A stretch of 40,675 nucleotides of DNA from an uncultured Candidatus Marinamargulisbacteria bacterium. GTDB lineage: Bacteria; Margulisbacteria; Riflemargulisbacteria; GWF2-35-9. The position numbers were made by a program, and so were the translations under genes. The stretch covers positions 1-40,675 of the forward strand of contig CAIWAN010000066.1 of NCBI GenBank assembly GCA_903910705.1. The letters are read 5' to 3'. Positions 1-7,687 of the stretch are shown piece after piece. The notes beneath the pieces were generated by a model that saw nothing but the letters and a program-made list of their open reading frames with translations, made no database searches and had not been told where the DNA came from. Each line of letters opens with the position of its first letter. Within the stretch, counting starts at the first letter, position 1.

Positions 1-108
1 GCTGTCTTTAGGGAGAAAATTGACTCGTTCCTAGATGGACTCCCTAATCAACGCGATGAGTTGCGTCAATTTATTGGCACTAAACTGCACCTACTTCAAT
101 CGCCCTGA
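1..108 (+). pseudogene. 3' end of a probable IS630-like transposase (cut by window edge)
   Basis: Frame 1 is open from the first base to a TGA at 106-108 and gives 35 residues. They include an FLDGLPNQRDELRQF segment followed by a hydrophobic K-L-H-L-L end. That layout (aromatic/acidic helix, Arg-Asp-Glu-Leu, short hydrophobic tail) resembles the C-terminus of IS630/Tc1-type DDE transposases, as I remember the family. Only the tail is visible, so whether the element is intact cannot be judged. An imperfect palindrome (ACCG ... CGGT) lies just after the stop at about 113-130 and could belong to an element end, but this is speculative. Confidence 0.4.
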
Positions 109-225
109 AAAACCGTAAACCAATTCGGTCGAAGTATATAACATATAGTTAAGACTTCGGTTTGATGCGTGAAAGTTTTCATGAATAAATGTGAAATATT
201 CAATAATAGGTTGCGATATATTTAT

Positions 226-1218
226 ATGACATCCGAAAAACCAACGTTAGAGATGATTGCAAAATCCTGCAAAGTAGGGGTGTCGACGGTATCAACGGCC
301 CTTAATCATCCTCAAAAAATTGGAGTTTACACTCGAGAGAGAATTATAAGAACGGCCCGAGAACTCGGCTATTTTTCAAGAGGAAAAGAAGTATCGGTTA
401 AGAAAATAATTATCGTTGCAGATAACTATAAAGACTATTTTTTTGGAGAATACTATCAAGACGTTATTTTCGGGATACAAAATACGCTATCTCAGTTAAT
501 GATTCCTACGTTAGTTCTCTCTAATCTTGATGTTGATTATTCGCGAATTTATGACTATGACGGGATTGTTTTCGTTGGACGGACACCGCCGTCCTTTATT
601 CAGTTTGTTCAGAAGTATAAGATCCCATTCGTTTTAGCTGGGCACCCCTATTATGACAATCATTTTCCTTGTGTGTATCAAGATACTCAGAGCGGGGTTT
701 TGGAATTAATGAGTTTTACGATAAATTGTCGACACGAGCGGATCGCTCTACTTACAGGTGAGGTCGAAGAAAAAGATTATGCATGGAATCTCTTTCTGAG
801 TTCCTATAAATGGGCACTGAAACGTAATAATATAGAGTTTGATGATCAAGATATATATCAAAGCAGCTATCATCAAGTTGAAAAGACAGAAATAGCGTTC
901 AACCAGATACTTTCTAGTAAAAAACGTTATTCAACCATATTTTGTTCGAGTGATCTTATTGCTTGTTTTGCTATGATGGCAGCCAAAAAGTATGAGATTA
1001 GTATACCCAAAGATATTTCGATCTCAGGATTTGATGGAATTAAATTCCCTCGGCATTTATCGCCTTTCCAATCCTCATTGACAACCATGGCATGTGATCG
1101 AGAACGTATTGGTCAAGAAGCGGTAAAGGGACTTGTTAAGTTAATAAACAAAGATAGCTTTTCAGGGAAGGTTATTCCTATGATTCCACAAATTCGTGAG
1201 AGTGTTCGGCGGGTATAG
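226..1218 (+). CDS. LacI-family transcriptional regulator
   Basis: Likely DNA-binding repressor or activator controlled by a sugar-like ligand. An N-terminal LacI helix-turn-helix is clear at residues 6-27 (TLEMIAKSCKVGVSTVSTAL), with a hinge helix (RELGYF) and then a periplasmic-binding-protein-like core. The core has the family's C-terminal Gly-Phe-Asp-Gly step (SGFDGIKFPRHLSPFQSSLTT shortened here to its idea) and a closing I-R-E-S-V motif. I chose ATG 226 because it puts the HTH at the usual distance from the N-terminus; GTG 169 and ATG 181 would add 15-19 residues unlike the family. No good Shine-Dalgarno sequence precedes any candidate. No sugar-use genes follow, so the regulon is unknown. 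It may control the envelope genes starting at 1291, or be a remnant beside the upstream mobile element. Confidence 0.85.
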   Translation: MTSEKPTLEMIAKSCKVGVSTVSTALNHPQKIGVYTRERIIRTARELGYFSRGKEVSVKKIIIVADNYKDYFFGEYYQDVIFGIQNTLSQLMIPTLVLSNLDVDYSRIYDYDGIVFVGRTPPSFIQFVQKYKIPFVLAGHPYYDNHFPCVYQDTQSGVLELMSFTINCRHERIALLTGEVEEKDYAWNLFLSSYKWALKRNNIEFDDQDIYQSSYHQVEKTEIAFNQILSSKKRYSTIFCSSDLIACFAMMAAKKYEISIPKDISISGFDGIKFPRHLSPFQSSLTTMACDRERIGQEAVKGLVKLINKDSFSGKVIPMIPQIRESVRRV

Positions 1219-1251
1219 TTGCATGCTGAGCAAAAATCAGAATGAATGTAT

Positions 1252-1283
1252 TTGGCATAATCTAATTGGTTGAGTGATATAAT
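1252..1283 (+). promoter_or_regulatory. Promoter of the 1291 gene, leaderless geometry
   Basis: A perfect TATAAT lies at 1278-1283, preceded by TG in extended -10 position (TGA-TATAAT). The only -35-like element is TTGGCA at 1252-1257, with a long 20-base spacer, so the extended -10 may do most of the work. The box ends seven bases before ATG 1291, so transcription should begin at or next to the start codon. Confidence 0.6.
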
Positions 1284-1290
1284 AGTAAAC

Positions 1291-2016
1291 ATGTCCCTCA
1301 AACAGATGCTTCTACTTCTTTCTTTTGGATTGAGTGGGATATCCTTGCCATTTTCTTATCTTCCATCTCGGTTCGAGGTCGTTGAGTCCGCAGGCGCATT
1401 AGTTTCCTATAATATTTCGTTGATCAGCAATAAGCCTGTCACTGAAGAGGTTGATCTGAGTCTCAGCACATGGGAGGTGACGGGTGATCAATTTCTGTTT
1501 TACCCCTTTAGTGAAGGCTGGGTTTTCTTGCCAACAGCCCATATAACCATTCCGCCTGATAGTTCTCAGATCTTGTCGTTTGGGTTTAAAGTGCCTGATA
1601 GTGTTGGGGAAAAGCGTTTTCAGCTCAATTTTTCAACCGAGCTTGAGAATGCCTCGTTTCGATTTAGTAAAACGATCCCTGTCTATTTAGTTATTTCTGG
1701 TACAGAAATAGTGAAATGTCGTATTGTTACGTTCGATATATTACATAAGGGAGATTCCCTGCAGGTGAATTGTATGATCGAGAACGAGGGCAATGTTCAT
1801 ATTCGTCCTCGTATAGACATTCAGTTCCAAGGCGATCCCACTTGGATCCGAGTTCAAGATGATGTGCCGGTGTATCCATTCAGTCAACGACAGTTAGGGA
1901 ATATTGTTCCATTGCCTGAAAAGGGGAGAGAGGGTGCTTTGGTGAATGTTCGCGTTCAATACTATGATATTCGCGGTAGTATTCATACCGTGAGTGACCA
2001 GGTTAGGGTGCGCTGA
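1291..2016 (+). CDS. Exported Ig-like protein, possible PapD/chaperone-like fold
   Basis: A 241-residue protein with a hydrophobic signal peptide (about residues 1-20) and then an all-beta sequence. It opens like a PapD-type or COG1470-type Ig domain: a strand with VVESAGALVSYNISLISNK, then strands separated by V-P-D-S turns. A second Ig-like domain covers about residues 125-241 (CMIENEGNVHIRPRIDIQF). It may be a periplasmic chaperone or surface adaptor for the two downstream exported proteins. ATG 1291 is preferred over TTG 1270 because the -10 box lies between them. It overlaps the next start by one base (TGATG), so the three genes 1291-4741 probably form an operon. No enzyme motif is visible and the exact function is unknown. 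Confidence 0.7.
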   Translation: MSLKQMLLLLSFGLSGISLPFSYLPSRFEVVESAGALVSYNISLISNKPVTEEVDLSLSTWEVTGDQFLFYPFSEGWVFLPTAHITIPPDSSQILSFGFKVPDSVGEKRFQLNFSTELENASFRFSKTIPVYLVISGTEIVKCRIVTFDILHKGDSLQVNCMIENEGNVHIRPRIDIQFQGDPTWIRVQDDVPVYPFSQRQLGNIVPLPEKGREGALVNVRVQYYDIRGSIHTVSDQVRVR

Positions 2017-3404
2017 TGAAACGCGGGCTATTGGGCCTGTTGCTTTTTGCTAGCCTAAGTCTAGCAGGGAATTCTATTGGGTTCCAAGTGAGTCTTTATG
2101 TCCCATCAACGTATACCGTGGAATGGAATGTGGTTACGTCAACCCCGATTATTTATTATCCGCTCCATGTGTCTTGTGATGAAAGCATCTCTGTCCTTGT
2201 AAGAGGGGGGCAAACGGATGTTCAAACGGGCTTTGGTTATTTCCATGATTTTATTATTACATTAAATGTGGGGGTTAATACACTCAACCTTTCGGCAACC
2301 GATTCCTCTGGTGGCCCCCCTCAAGAATTGCAAGCCGTGATCCATGTTATTCCCGAGAGTTCGACGGCTTCAATTGGAGGGGCGACCCAGTCCATCGGGA
2401 TAGAGATCCCTGTTGGCGCTGTTGACCAATTCTATACACTGAGCGCCAATGTGGTCACTCAGTCGTATGATGCCCCAAATACCGCCTCATTAAATGGGTT
2501 GGTGATCGATGTATTCTTTGTTTCTTCGACAGGAAATATTGTTCCAACCTCTCATTTCTCGGTTCCAGTTATTTTAGAGCTGCCTTATTTTGGAACAGCG
2601 ACACAAGGGGTTGCTGTGGCCTATCTTGATACAAGCGTTTCCCCCTCTGTATGGCGATATGATGGAATCCATGTTCTGACCGTCGATGTGGTGGCGCATA
2701 AGGTATGGGTTGCGGTAGAGCACTTTACGATCTTTGGGGTCTTTACGTTTGAGGATCGTTTGGCGCCCTTAATTTCTCAGCTAAAGGCCAATAATATGGG
2801 GCTGATAGACGGTTCTTTTATCAGACCTTCTCCCCTATTTTCGATGAGTTTTACGGATTCTCGGCCAACGGATAGTGGCGTGGTCAGCTATAATATTTCT
2901 TTGATCAAAGTGGGTGACGTGGGTAGCCATAGCACCTCCGACAGCTTGGTTGCGACGGCTCAAGTTGATGTTGTGTGGGATTTAAGCTCGATCTCGATCT
3001 CCGATGGCGATTATCGATTGATCGTGTCGGTTGAAGATGCTTCGGGCCTTGTCTCAACACGGAGTATAACGTTGTTCTGTCGCTCGGAGGTTCAAATTCT
3101 GAATTTCCTGGCAGGGCCCAACCCTGTCAATATTAAGCGTTCACCCTCGGTTCACTTTACTTATGATCTTTCCAAGTCCATGGCAACAACGATCTATATT
3201 TTTGATGTGGCCGGTCGACGGGTTCGTCAGATTCAGACGCCGTCTGGCCTTAATGGTGGACTTATTGGGCCGAACGATGTGATTTGGGATGGCCGAACCG
3301 ATCAGGGCACGGTGGTTCCGGCTGGGCTTTATCTTGTTTATATTAAGTCGGACGAAGTGGGTCTTTCGTCGGCCAAACGATTTATGTTGTTGGTGACAAA
3401 ATGA
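2016..3404 (+). CDS. Secreted multidomain protein with C-terminal FlgD-Ig-like domain
   Basis: A 462-residue exported protein with a signal peptide of about 20 residues (MKRGLLGLLLFASLSLAG). Middle beta-rich segments include one with a surface-receptor-like VEHFTIFGVF end at about residue 235-245. The last ~95 residues are a typical FlgD-Ig domain: GPNPVN, then YIFDVAGRRVRQI, then W-D-G-R-T-D-Q-G and PAGLYLVYI. Such C-terminal domains recur in proteins sorted to the outer surface in several diderm phyla. The next gene encodes a PorV/UPF0164-like barrel, which makes a cargo-and-sorting relationship conceivable. That link is inference, as no other type IX-like component is in the window. Start ATG 2016 overlaps the previous stop. 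Confidence 0.75.
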   Translation: MKRGLLGLLLFASLSLAGNSIGFQVSLYVPSTYTVEWNVVTSTPIIYYPLHVSCDESISVLVRGGQTDVQTGFGYFHDFIITLNVGVNTLNLSATDSSGGPPQELQAVIHVIPESSTASIGGATQSIGIEIPVGAVDQFYTLSANVVTQSYDAPNTASLNGLVIDVFFVSSTGNIVPTSHFSVPVILELPYFGTATQGVAVAYLDTSVSPSVWRYDGIHVLTVDVVAHKVWVAVEHFTIFGVFTFEDRLAPLISQLKANNMGLIDGSFIRPSPLFSMSFTDSRPTDSGVVSYNISLIKVGDVGSHSTSDSLVATAQVDVVWDLSSISISDGDYRLIVSVEDASGLVSTRSITLFCRSEVQILNFLAGPNPVNIKRSPSVHFTYDLSKSMATTIYIFDVAGRRVRQIQTPSGLNGGLIGPNDVIWDGRTDQGTVVPAGLYLVYIKSDEVGLSSAKRFMLLVTK

Positions 3405-4741
3405 TGATAAAGAAAATTTTAATGATTCTTCTTTGCTCAGTTCTTTGGGCTGCCAATTTGGATGCATTTTTGGATAATGGGATCGGGATCGTTGGTCCTT
3501 CAATGGGTGGTGCTAACTTTCGTCCAGTCGGACTGGAGAGCGCTTGGTCGGCTCCAGCTCGCCTTTCCTTGATGCAAGAATCAAAAATGTCGCTTGTGAT
3601 TGATCGAAAATGGGATTTTCTCGATGAGATCTGGTTGGGGGCAGCCATGCCAACCGATTTTGGTGTTGTCGGCTTCCAATATTTTAATCAGCGGTCGATC
3701 GATCAGATATTAGGAACGACCTACGTTGCCGGTAAGAATCAACTTGACGGTCTTGTTTATAATTACTACGAGTCACTGATGCAGCTTACCTATGCAAATG
3801 ACTTCAATAACAACCTGCGGTGGGCTGCGGCAGGCCGACTTCAGACTAAAGTTCTAGGGCCTGTTCAGGCATCCTCAATGGGTTTGGATGTGGGGGGCGA
3901 TTGGGATGTGTCGCCGGAACTGAATCTTAGTGTCAAGTTGACTAATCTGGTCTCCACACCTTATGAATGGGCTTCAGAGAATGAGCAACCCAGTTTGGGG
4001 TGGATCTCGGGGGTAGGTTTTCAACTCAACCCCATGTGGTCAGTCAATGCGGGGTTGCAAAGTAGTGGTTCGGATATGAAGTGGTTGCTTGGGTCGGAAT
4101 ATGTTTTCAATCAGTCTTTATTTATTCGGGCGGGAGCCAATCGGGATGAACTCTCGGCGGGGATCGGTCTTCAACTGGGTTCAATGGGGATCGATTATGG
4201 GTTCCAGTATGTTCTGACGGGAGAGGGATTGTTAACGAGTATTCATCGTATGGGTGTCTCCTTTGCTTTTGATGGAGTTGAGTCGAAGTCTTCTATTAAA
4301 GAAGCTGATGTGATGGTCAATGAAACAGCAACTTCAGAAAGCCCTCCCACCGAGAAAGTGAGTCCGAAAGAAGCTGTTTCTGTTGCGGCTGATATCCTAT
4401 GGTCCAATAAAAAATGGATTGTTCAAGGTTTTGCCGCCGCAGGTTTATCACGACTGGCCCAGAATGATCGGGATATCATCCTTCGAGCTGATGGGAAGTT
4501 CTATTCAAAAGGAATGTATACTGAGGCTGTTGTTTTAAATTACGATTTTAACAATGGGCAAAGGTTGAAAATGCGTTTGAAGGTTGTCAATGGGGCCATG
4601 CGCATTGAAGGCATCACGGATTTGACTTCCCCCATCACGATCAATGGCAAGCTTCTCGATGTCGGGGCTAATGGTCGTTATTTGATGATCGAACCTTTAA
4701 ATAAAGGCGAGGCAAAGATTCATTTAAGCATCCAAGACTGA
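3401..4741 (+). CDS. Outer-membrane barrel, PorV/UPF0164-like, with C-terminal domain
   Basis: A 446-residue exported protein: signal peptide 1-20, then the GIGIVGPSMGGANFRPVGLES stretch, close to the 'G-A-R-x-x-x-M-G-G-A' openings of PorV/PorQ/UPF0164 barrels. Alternating amphipathic strands run to about residue 290. A low-complexity Ser/Thr/Glu/Pro linker (about 295-325) leads to a ~115-residue C-terminal domain that is not part of the barrel family and that I do not recognise. It probably sits in the outer membrane with the tail on one face. ATG 3401 overlaps the previous stop by four bases; ATG 3404 is an equally possible start. Confidence 0.7.
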   Translation: MMIKKILMILLCSVLWAANLDAFLDNGIGIVGPSMGGANFRPVGLESAWSAPARLSLMQESKMSLVIDRKWDFLDEIWLGAAMPTDFGVVGFQYFNQRSIDQILGTTYVAGKNQLDGLVYNYYESLMQLTYANDFNNNLRWAAAGRLQTKVLGPVQASSMGLDVGGDWDVSPELNLSVKLTNLVSTPYEWASENEQPSLGWISGVGFQLNPMWSVNAGLQSSGSDMKWLLGSEYVFNQSLFIRAGANRDELSAGIGLQLGSMGIDYGFQYVLTGEGLLTSIHRMGVSFAFDGVESKSSIKEADVMVNETATSESPPTEKVSPKEAVSVAADILWSNKKWIVQGFAAAGLSRLAQNDRDIILRADGKFYSKGMYTEAVVLNYDFNNGQRLKMRLKVVNGAMRIEGITDLTSPITINGKLLDVGANGRYLMIEPLNKGEAKIHLSIQD

Positions 4742-4761
4742 TTCCGCAACCCTTGATAAAA

Positions 4762-4770
4762 TGATATACT
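4762..4770 (+). promoter_or_regulatory. Extended -10 promoter of purD, leaderless geometry
   Basis: TGA followed by TATACT at 4765-4770 gives an extended -10 element. There is no convincing -35 at 16-18 bases upstream. Seven bases (TTTGAGT) separate the box from ATG 4778, the same distance as at 1283/1291 and 20791/20799. Confidence 0.55.
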
Positions 4771-4777
4771 TTTGAGT

Positions 4778-6040
4778 ATGAAGATTCTTATTATTGGTAG
4801 TGGTGGGCGAGAGCATACGATTGCTTGGAAGTTAAAACAAAATCCCCGTGTCTCCTCGATATATGTTGCTCCAGGGAATGGTGGAACCGCAACGGATGCC
4901 ATCAATATTGACATCAAAGAAACCGATTTTGATGCGATCGAGGCTTTTGTCAAAGAACAGTTGATCGATCTTGTGGTTGTGGGCCCCGAAGTTCCGCTCG
5001 TCATGGGGCTGGTTGATCGATTGAGGCCCTTCGTTCGAGTGTTCGGACCGAACAAGCAATGCGCTCAACTTGAGGGGAGCAAAGCCTTCTCTAAGGAATT
5101 CATGCAACGACATCATATTCCGACGGCAGCTTATGCTGATTTCGCCGATGCTTTATCGGCCAAACACTACCTTGAAGCCTGCGACTACCCGATTGTGATC
5201 AAAGCAGATGGTCTTGCCGCAGGAAAAGGCGTGGTTATTGCAAAAGATCAAGCTGAGGCCGTCAAGTCGATCGAGGATATGATGGAGGCCCGCTTGTTTG
5301 GGGATGCGGGGGGCAAAGTCGTTATCGAGCAGTTTTTGGTGGGCGAAGAAGCCTCTTTATTAACCTTTGTGGATAAATCAGCCCTTATTCCGATGGTTTC
5401 CGCTCAAGACCATAAAACGATATTCGAAGGAGACAAAGGCCCCAACACCGGCGGCATGGGAACATATTCTCCTGCGCCCGTTATGACGCCTCAGGTGATG
5501 AATAAAGTGCGCTCAACGATTCTGGACCGGATTCAGGATGGATTCCGAAGAGATGGTTTAGACTTTCGCGGTGTATTATTTATTGGCCTCATGATCGTAA
5601 AGGGTGAGCCCTATGTTTTAGAGTTTAATGTTCGTTTTGGTGACCCTGAAACCCAGTCCGTATTGATGCGGCTTGAGAGTGACTTGTTGTCGATACTTGA
5701 GGCTGTTTGTGACGATAAGTTGTCAATAATGGATATTGTATGGAGTAATGATCCGGTTGTCTGTGTAGTATTAGCCAGTGGGGGGTACCCAGGGCCATTT
5801 GAGAAGCATAAGATCATCACCGGTTTGGATAAGGTGACGAATCAGGCTTTCCATGCGGGAACAATCCTGTCGAATGATAGGGTTTATACTAATGGAGGCC
5901 GTGTTCTTGGTGTTACCGCTCGGGGTAAAACTTTAGAAGAAGCTATTAGTAAGGCCTATGCCGATGTGGATATCATTGACTTCGACGGGAAATATTGTCG
6001 GCGGGATATCGGGCAAAAAGCCCTCCATCGCCCCTCATGA
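4778..6040 (+). CDS. purD: Phosphoribosylamine--glycine ligase (GARS)
   Basis: Joins glycine to 5-phosphoribosylamine with ATP to give GAR, the second step of purine synthesis; cytosolic, ATP-grasp fold. At 420 residues it is of normal length. Visible motifs: N-terminal ILIIGSGGREHTIAWKL, the PEVPLVMGLVDRL segment, ATP-grasp IKADGLAAGKGVVIA, PNTGGMGTYSPAP, and metal-binding FNVRFGDPETQ. I start at ATG 4778, not TTG 4772, because the promoter -10 box ends at 4770 and the protein then begins as the family does. It heads a + strand operon with rdgB and envelope genes, overlapping rdgB by four bases. It stands alone here without other purine genes. Confidence 0.95.
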   Translation: MKILIIGSGGREHTIAWKLKQNPRVSSIYVAPGNGGTATDAINIDIKETDFDAIEAFVKEQLIDLVVVGPEVPLVMGLVDRLRPFVRVFGPNKQCAQLEGSKAFSKEFMQRHHIPTAAYADFADALSAKHYLEACDYPIVIKADGLAAGKGVVIAKDQAEAVKSIEDMMEARLFGDAGGKVVIEQFLVGEEASLLTFVDKSALIPMVSAQDHKTIFEGDKGPNTGGMGTYSPAPVMTPQVMNKVRSTILDRIQDGFRRDGLDFRGVLFIGLMIVKGEPYVLEFNVRFGDPETQSVLMRLESDLLSILEAVCDDKLSIMDIVWSNDPVVCVVLASGGYPGPFEKHKIITGLDKVTNQAFHAGTILSNDRVYTNGGRVLGVTARGKTLEEAISKAYADVDIIDFDGKYCRRDIGQKALHRPS

Positions 6041-6639
6041 CAGAGATCATTCTCGCCACCCATAATGAGCATAAGGTTGAAGAAATTAACGCATTATTGG
6101 AAGGTGTGCCGGTTCATTTTGTTTCCCTAAAAGAAAAGGGATATTTTGAGGAGATCCTTGAAACAGGGGCAACGTTTGACGAGAATGCTCGACTAAAGGC
6201 CTCGACGATCGGGGCAATATTCGGGCAAATGACACTGGCTGATGATTCGGGGCTTGAGGTAGATGCGTTGCACGGGGCACCGGGCGTTTTTTCGGCTCGA
6301 TATGCTGGAGCAGGGGCTACCCCAGAGCAGTTATGTCAAAAACTATTGATTGCGTTGAAAGACGTTCCATATGAGCTGCGTACGGCTCGTTTCCGTTGTG
6401 TGATGGCATTGTTTGACCCGCAAACACAAGTTTGTCATCTGGTTGAGGGAGCGGTCGAAGGGCGAATTACAGATTCGATGCGAGGTCATCATGGGTTTGG
6501 TTATGATCCGGTTTTTGAGGTGATCGAAACGGGAAGAACGATGGCCGAAATGCCCCCTTATGAAAAAAATTCGATCAGTCATCGATTTAGAGCCGTTGAA
6601 AAGATAAAGGAACGACTCCTTGAATATCCTTTTTATTAG
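6037..6639 (+). CDS. rdgB: XTP/dITP (non-canonical purine NTP) pyrophosphatase
   Basis: A house-cleaning enzyme that hydrolyses ITP, dITP and XTP to monophosphates, keeping deaminated purines out of nucleic acid. At 200 residues it is of usual length. Family motifs: LATHNEHKVEEI at the N-terminus, TFDENARLKA, LADDSGLEVDAL followed by PGVFSARYAG, GHHGFGYDPVF, and KNSISHRFRAV near the C-terminus. ATG 6037 overlaps the purD stop (ATGA) and is preferred over an upstream in-frame start inside purD. The pairing with purD fits a purine theme before the operon turns to envelope functions. Confidence 0.95.
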   Translation: MTEIILATHNEHKVEEINALLEGVPVHFVSLKEKGYFEEILETGATFDENARLKASTIGAIFGQMTLADDSGLEVDALHGAPGVFSARYAGAGATPEQLCQKLLIALKDVPYELRTARFRCVMALFDPQTQVCHLVEGAVEGRITDSMRGHHGFGYDPVFEVIETGRTMAEMPPYEKNSISHRFRAVEKIKERLLEYPFY

Positions 6640-7687
6640 TAATGGTCATGGCGAGGATGTCATTTCCCGTCAATTAGTAGAGGTTTTTCAGCGCCTTCAC
6701 CCCCAAAACGATATTTATATTATGCCATTGGTTGGCGGAGGACAAGTGTTCGATGGAATTCAGTCGGCCACTGCTCTCGAGTCAAGATGGGTTTCCCCTT
6801 CGGGTGGTTTTATCGGTTCGTTTTCAGCGCTGATATCCGAGATCAAAGCAGGGGTTCTTCGGGCTCATTACCAACAGATCCGAGAGGCTCGATTTTATCA
6901 ATTTGATGAGGTTGTGGCCGTTGGGGATTTTTTTGCGCTCATTGTCGCAAGGCTTGTCCATGCCAAACATCGCGTGTTTATACCAACCGCAAAGTCGGAT
7001 CTATTCGAGCCTCATTTTGCAATTGAACGTTTTTTTATTCGTCGATGGGCGAGTCAGGTTTTCACCAGAGATCAGGTGACGGCGGACTCCCTTGTTTCGA
7101 GAGGGATTCGGGCGAAATACTTAGGCAATATTATGATGGATCTGGTTACTAGAAAATCGACGCGGCAGCACGACCAATTTATTGTCGGTATCCTTCCAGG
7201 GAGCCGAGACGAGGCCTACGCTAATTTTGAACGGATCATTTCGGTGCTTCGGCATTGCCCAAAAGCATGGCAAATTCGGATCGCTGCCCCGCCACAACTT
7301 GATTTGTCGCGACTTCAATCGATCCCCCTTGAACAAGATCATACGTGGTGTGGTTTCCAGTCCCTTCTTGATGAGGTTGACATGGTTATTGGCCTTTCAG
7401 GGACGGCTAATGAACAATGTGTGGGGTGTGGAATTCCTGTCGTTGCTTTTCAGGGTGTTGGACCGCAAACAACAAAGCGTCGTTTTATTCAACAAAGCAA
7501 ATTATTGTTAGGCGGTGTTCGTCTCGTCGAAGGCGCAAATTCTGCTATAATAGCCAAACACGTTATCAAAGCATCAAAAGATAAAGATTGGTTTGCTTAT
7601 GTCCGTGAACAAGGTCCAAAGATAATGGGGGCTTCGGGAGCAAGTCAGCGTATCGTGAAAGAGTTGTCATGTATTTTCGAATCTTAA
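6620..7687 (+). CDS. Lipid-A-disaccharide-synthase-related glycosyltransferase (LpxB-like)
   Basis: A 355-residue protein beginning NILFISNGHGEDVISRQL, the hallmark of the LpxB-related family first seen in cyanobacteria (TIGR03492 as I recall) rather than of true LpxB. Later features are the VAVGDFFALIVA segment, a glycine-rich GILPGSRDEAY step typical of the GT-B nucleotide site, and a C-terminal ANEQCVGCGIPVVAF loop. It starts at TTG 6620, preceded by AAGGA at 6607-6611, and overlaps rdgB by 20 bases. Context (next gene MsbA-like, then GT9) supports a role in glycolipid or LPS assembly at the inner membrane. Its real acceptor is unknown. Confidence 0.75.
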   Translation: MNILFISNGHGEDVISRQLVEVFQRLHPQNDIYIMPLVGGGQVFDGIQSATALESRWVSPSGGFIGSFSALISEIKAGVLRAHYQQIREARFYQFDEVVAVGDFFALIVARLVHAKHRVFIPTAKSDLFEPHFAIERFFIRRWASQVFTRDQVTADSLVSRGIRAKYLGNIMMDLVTRKSTRQHDQFIVGILPGSRDEAYANFERIISVLRHCPKAWQIRIAAPPQLDLSRLQSIPLEQDHTWCGFQSLLDEVDMVIGLSGTANEQCVGCGIPVVAFQGVGPQTTKRRFIQQSKLLLGGVRLVEGANSAIIAKHVIKASKDKDWFAYVREQGPKIMGASGASQRIVKELSCIFES

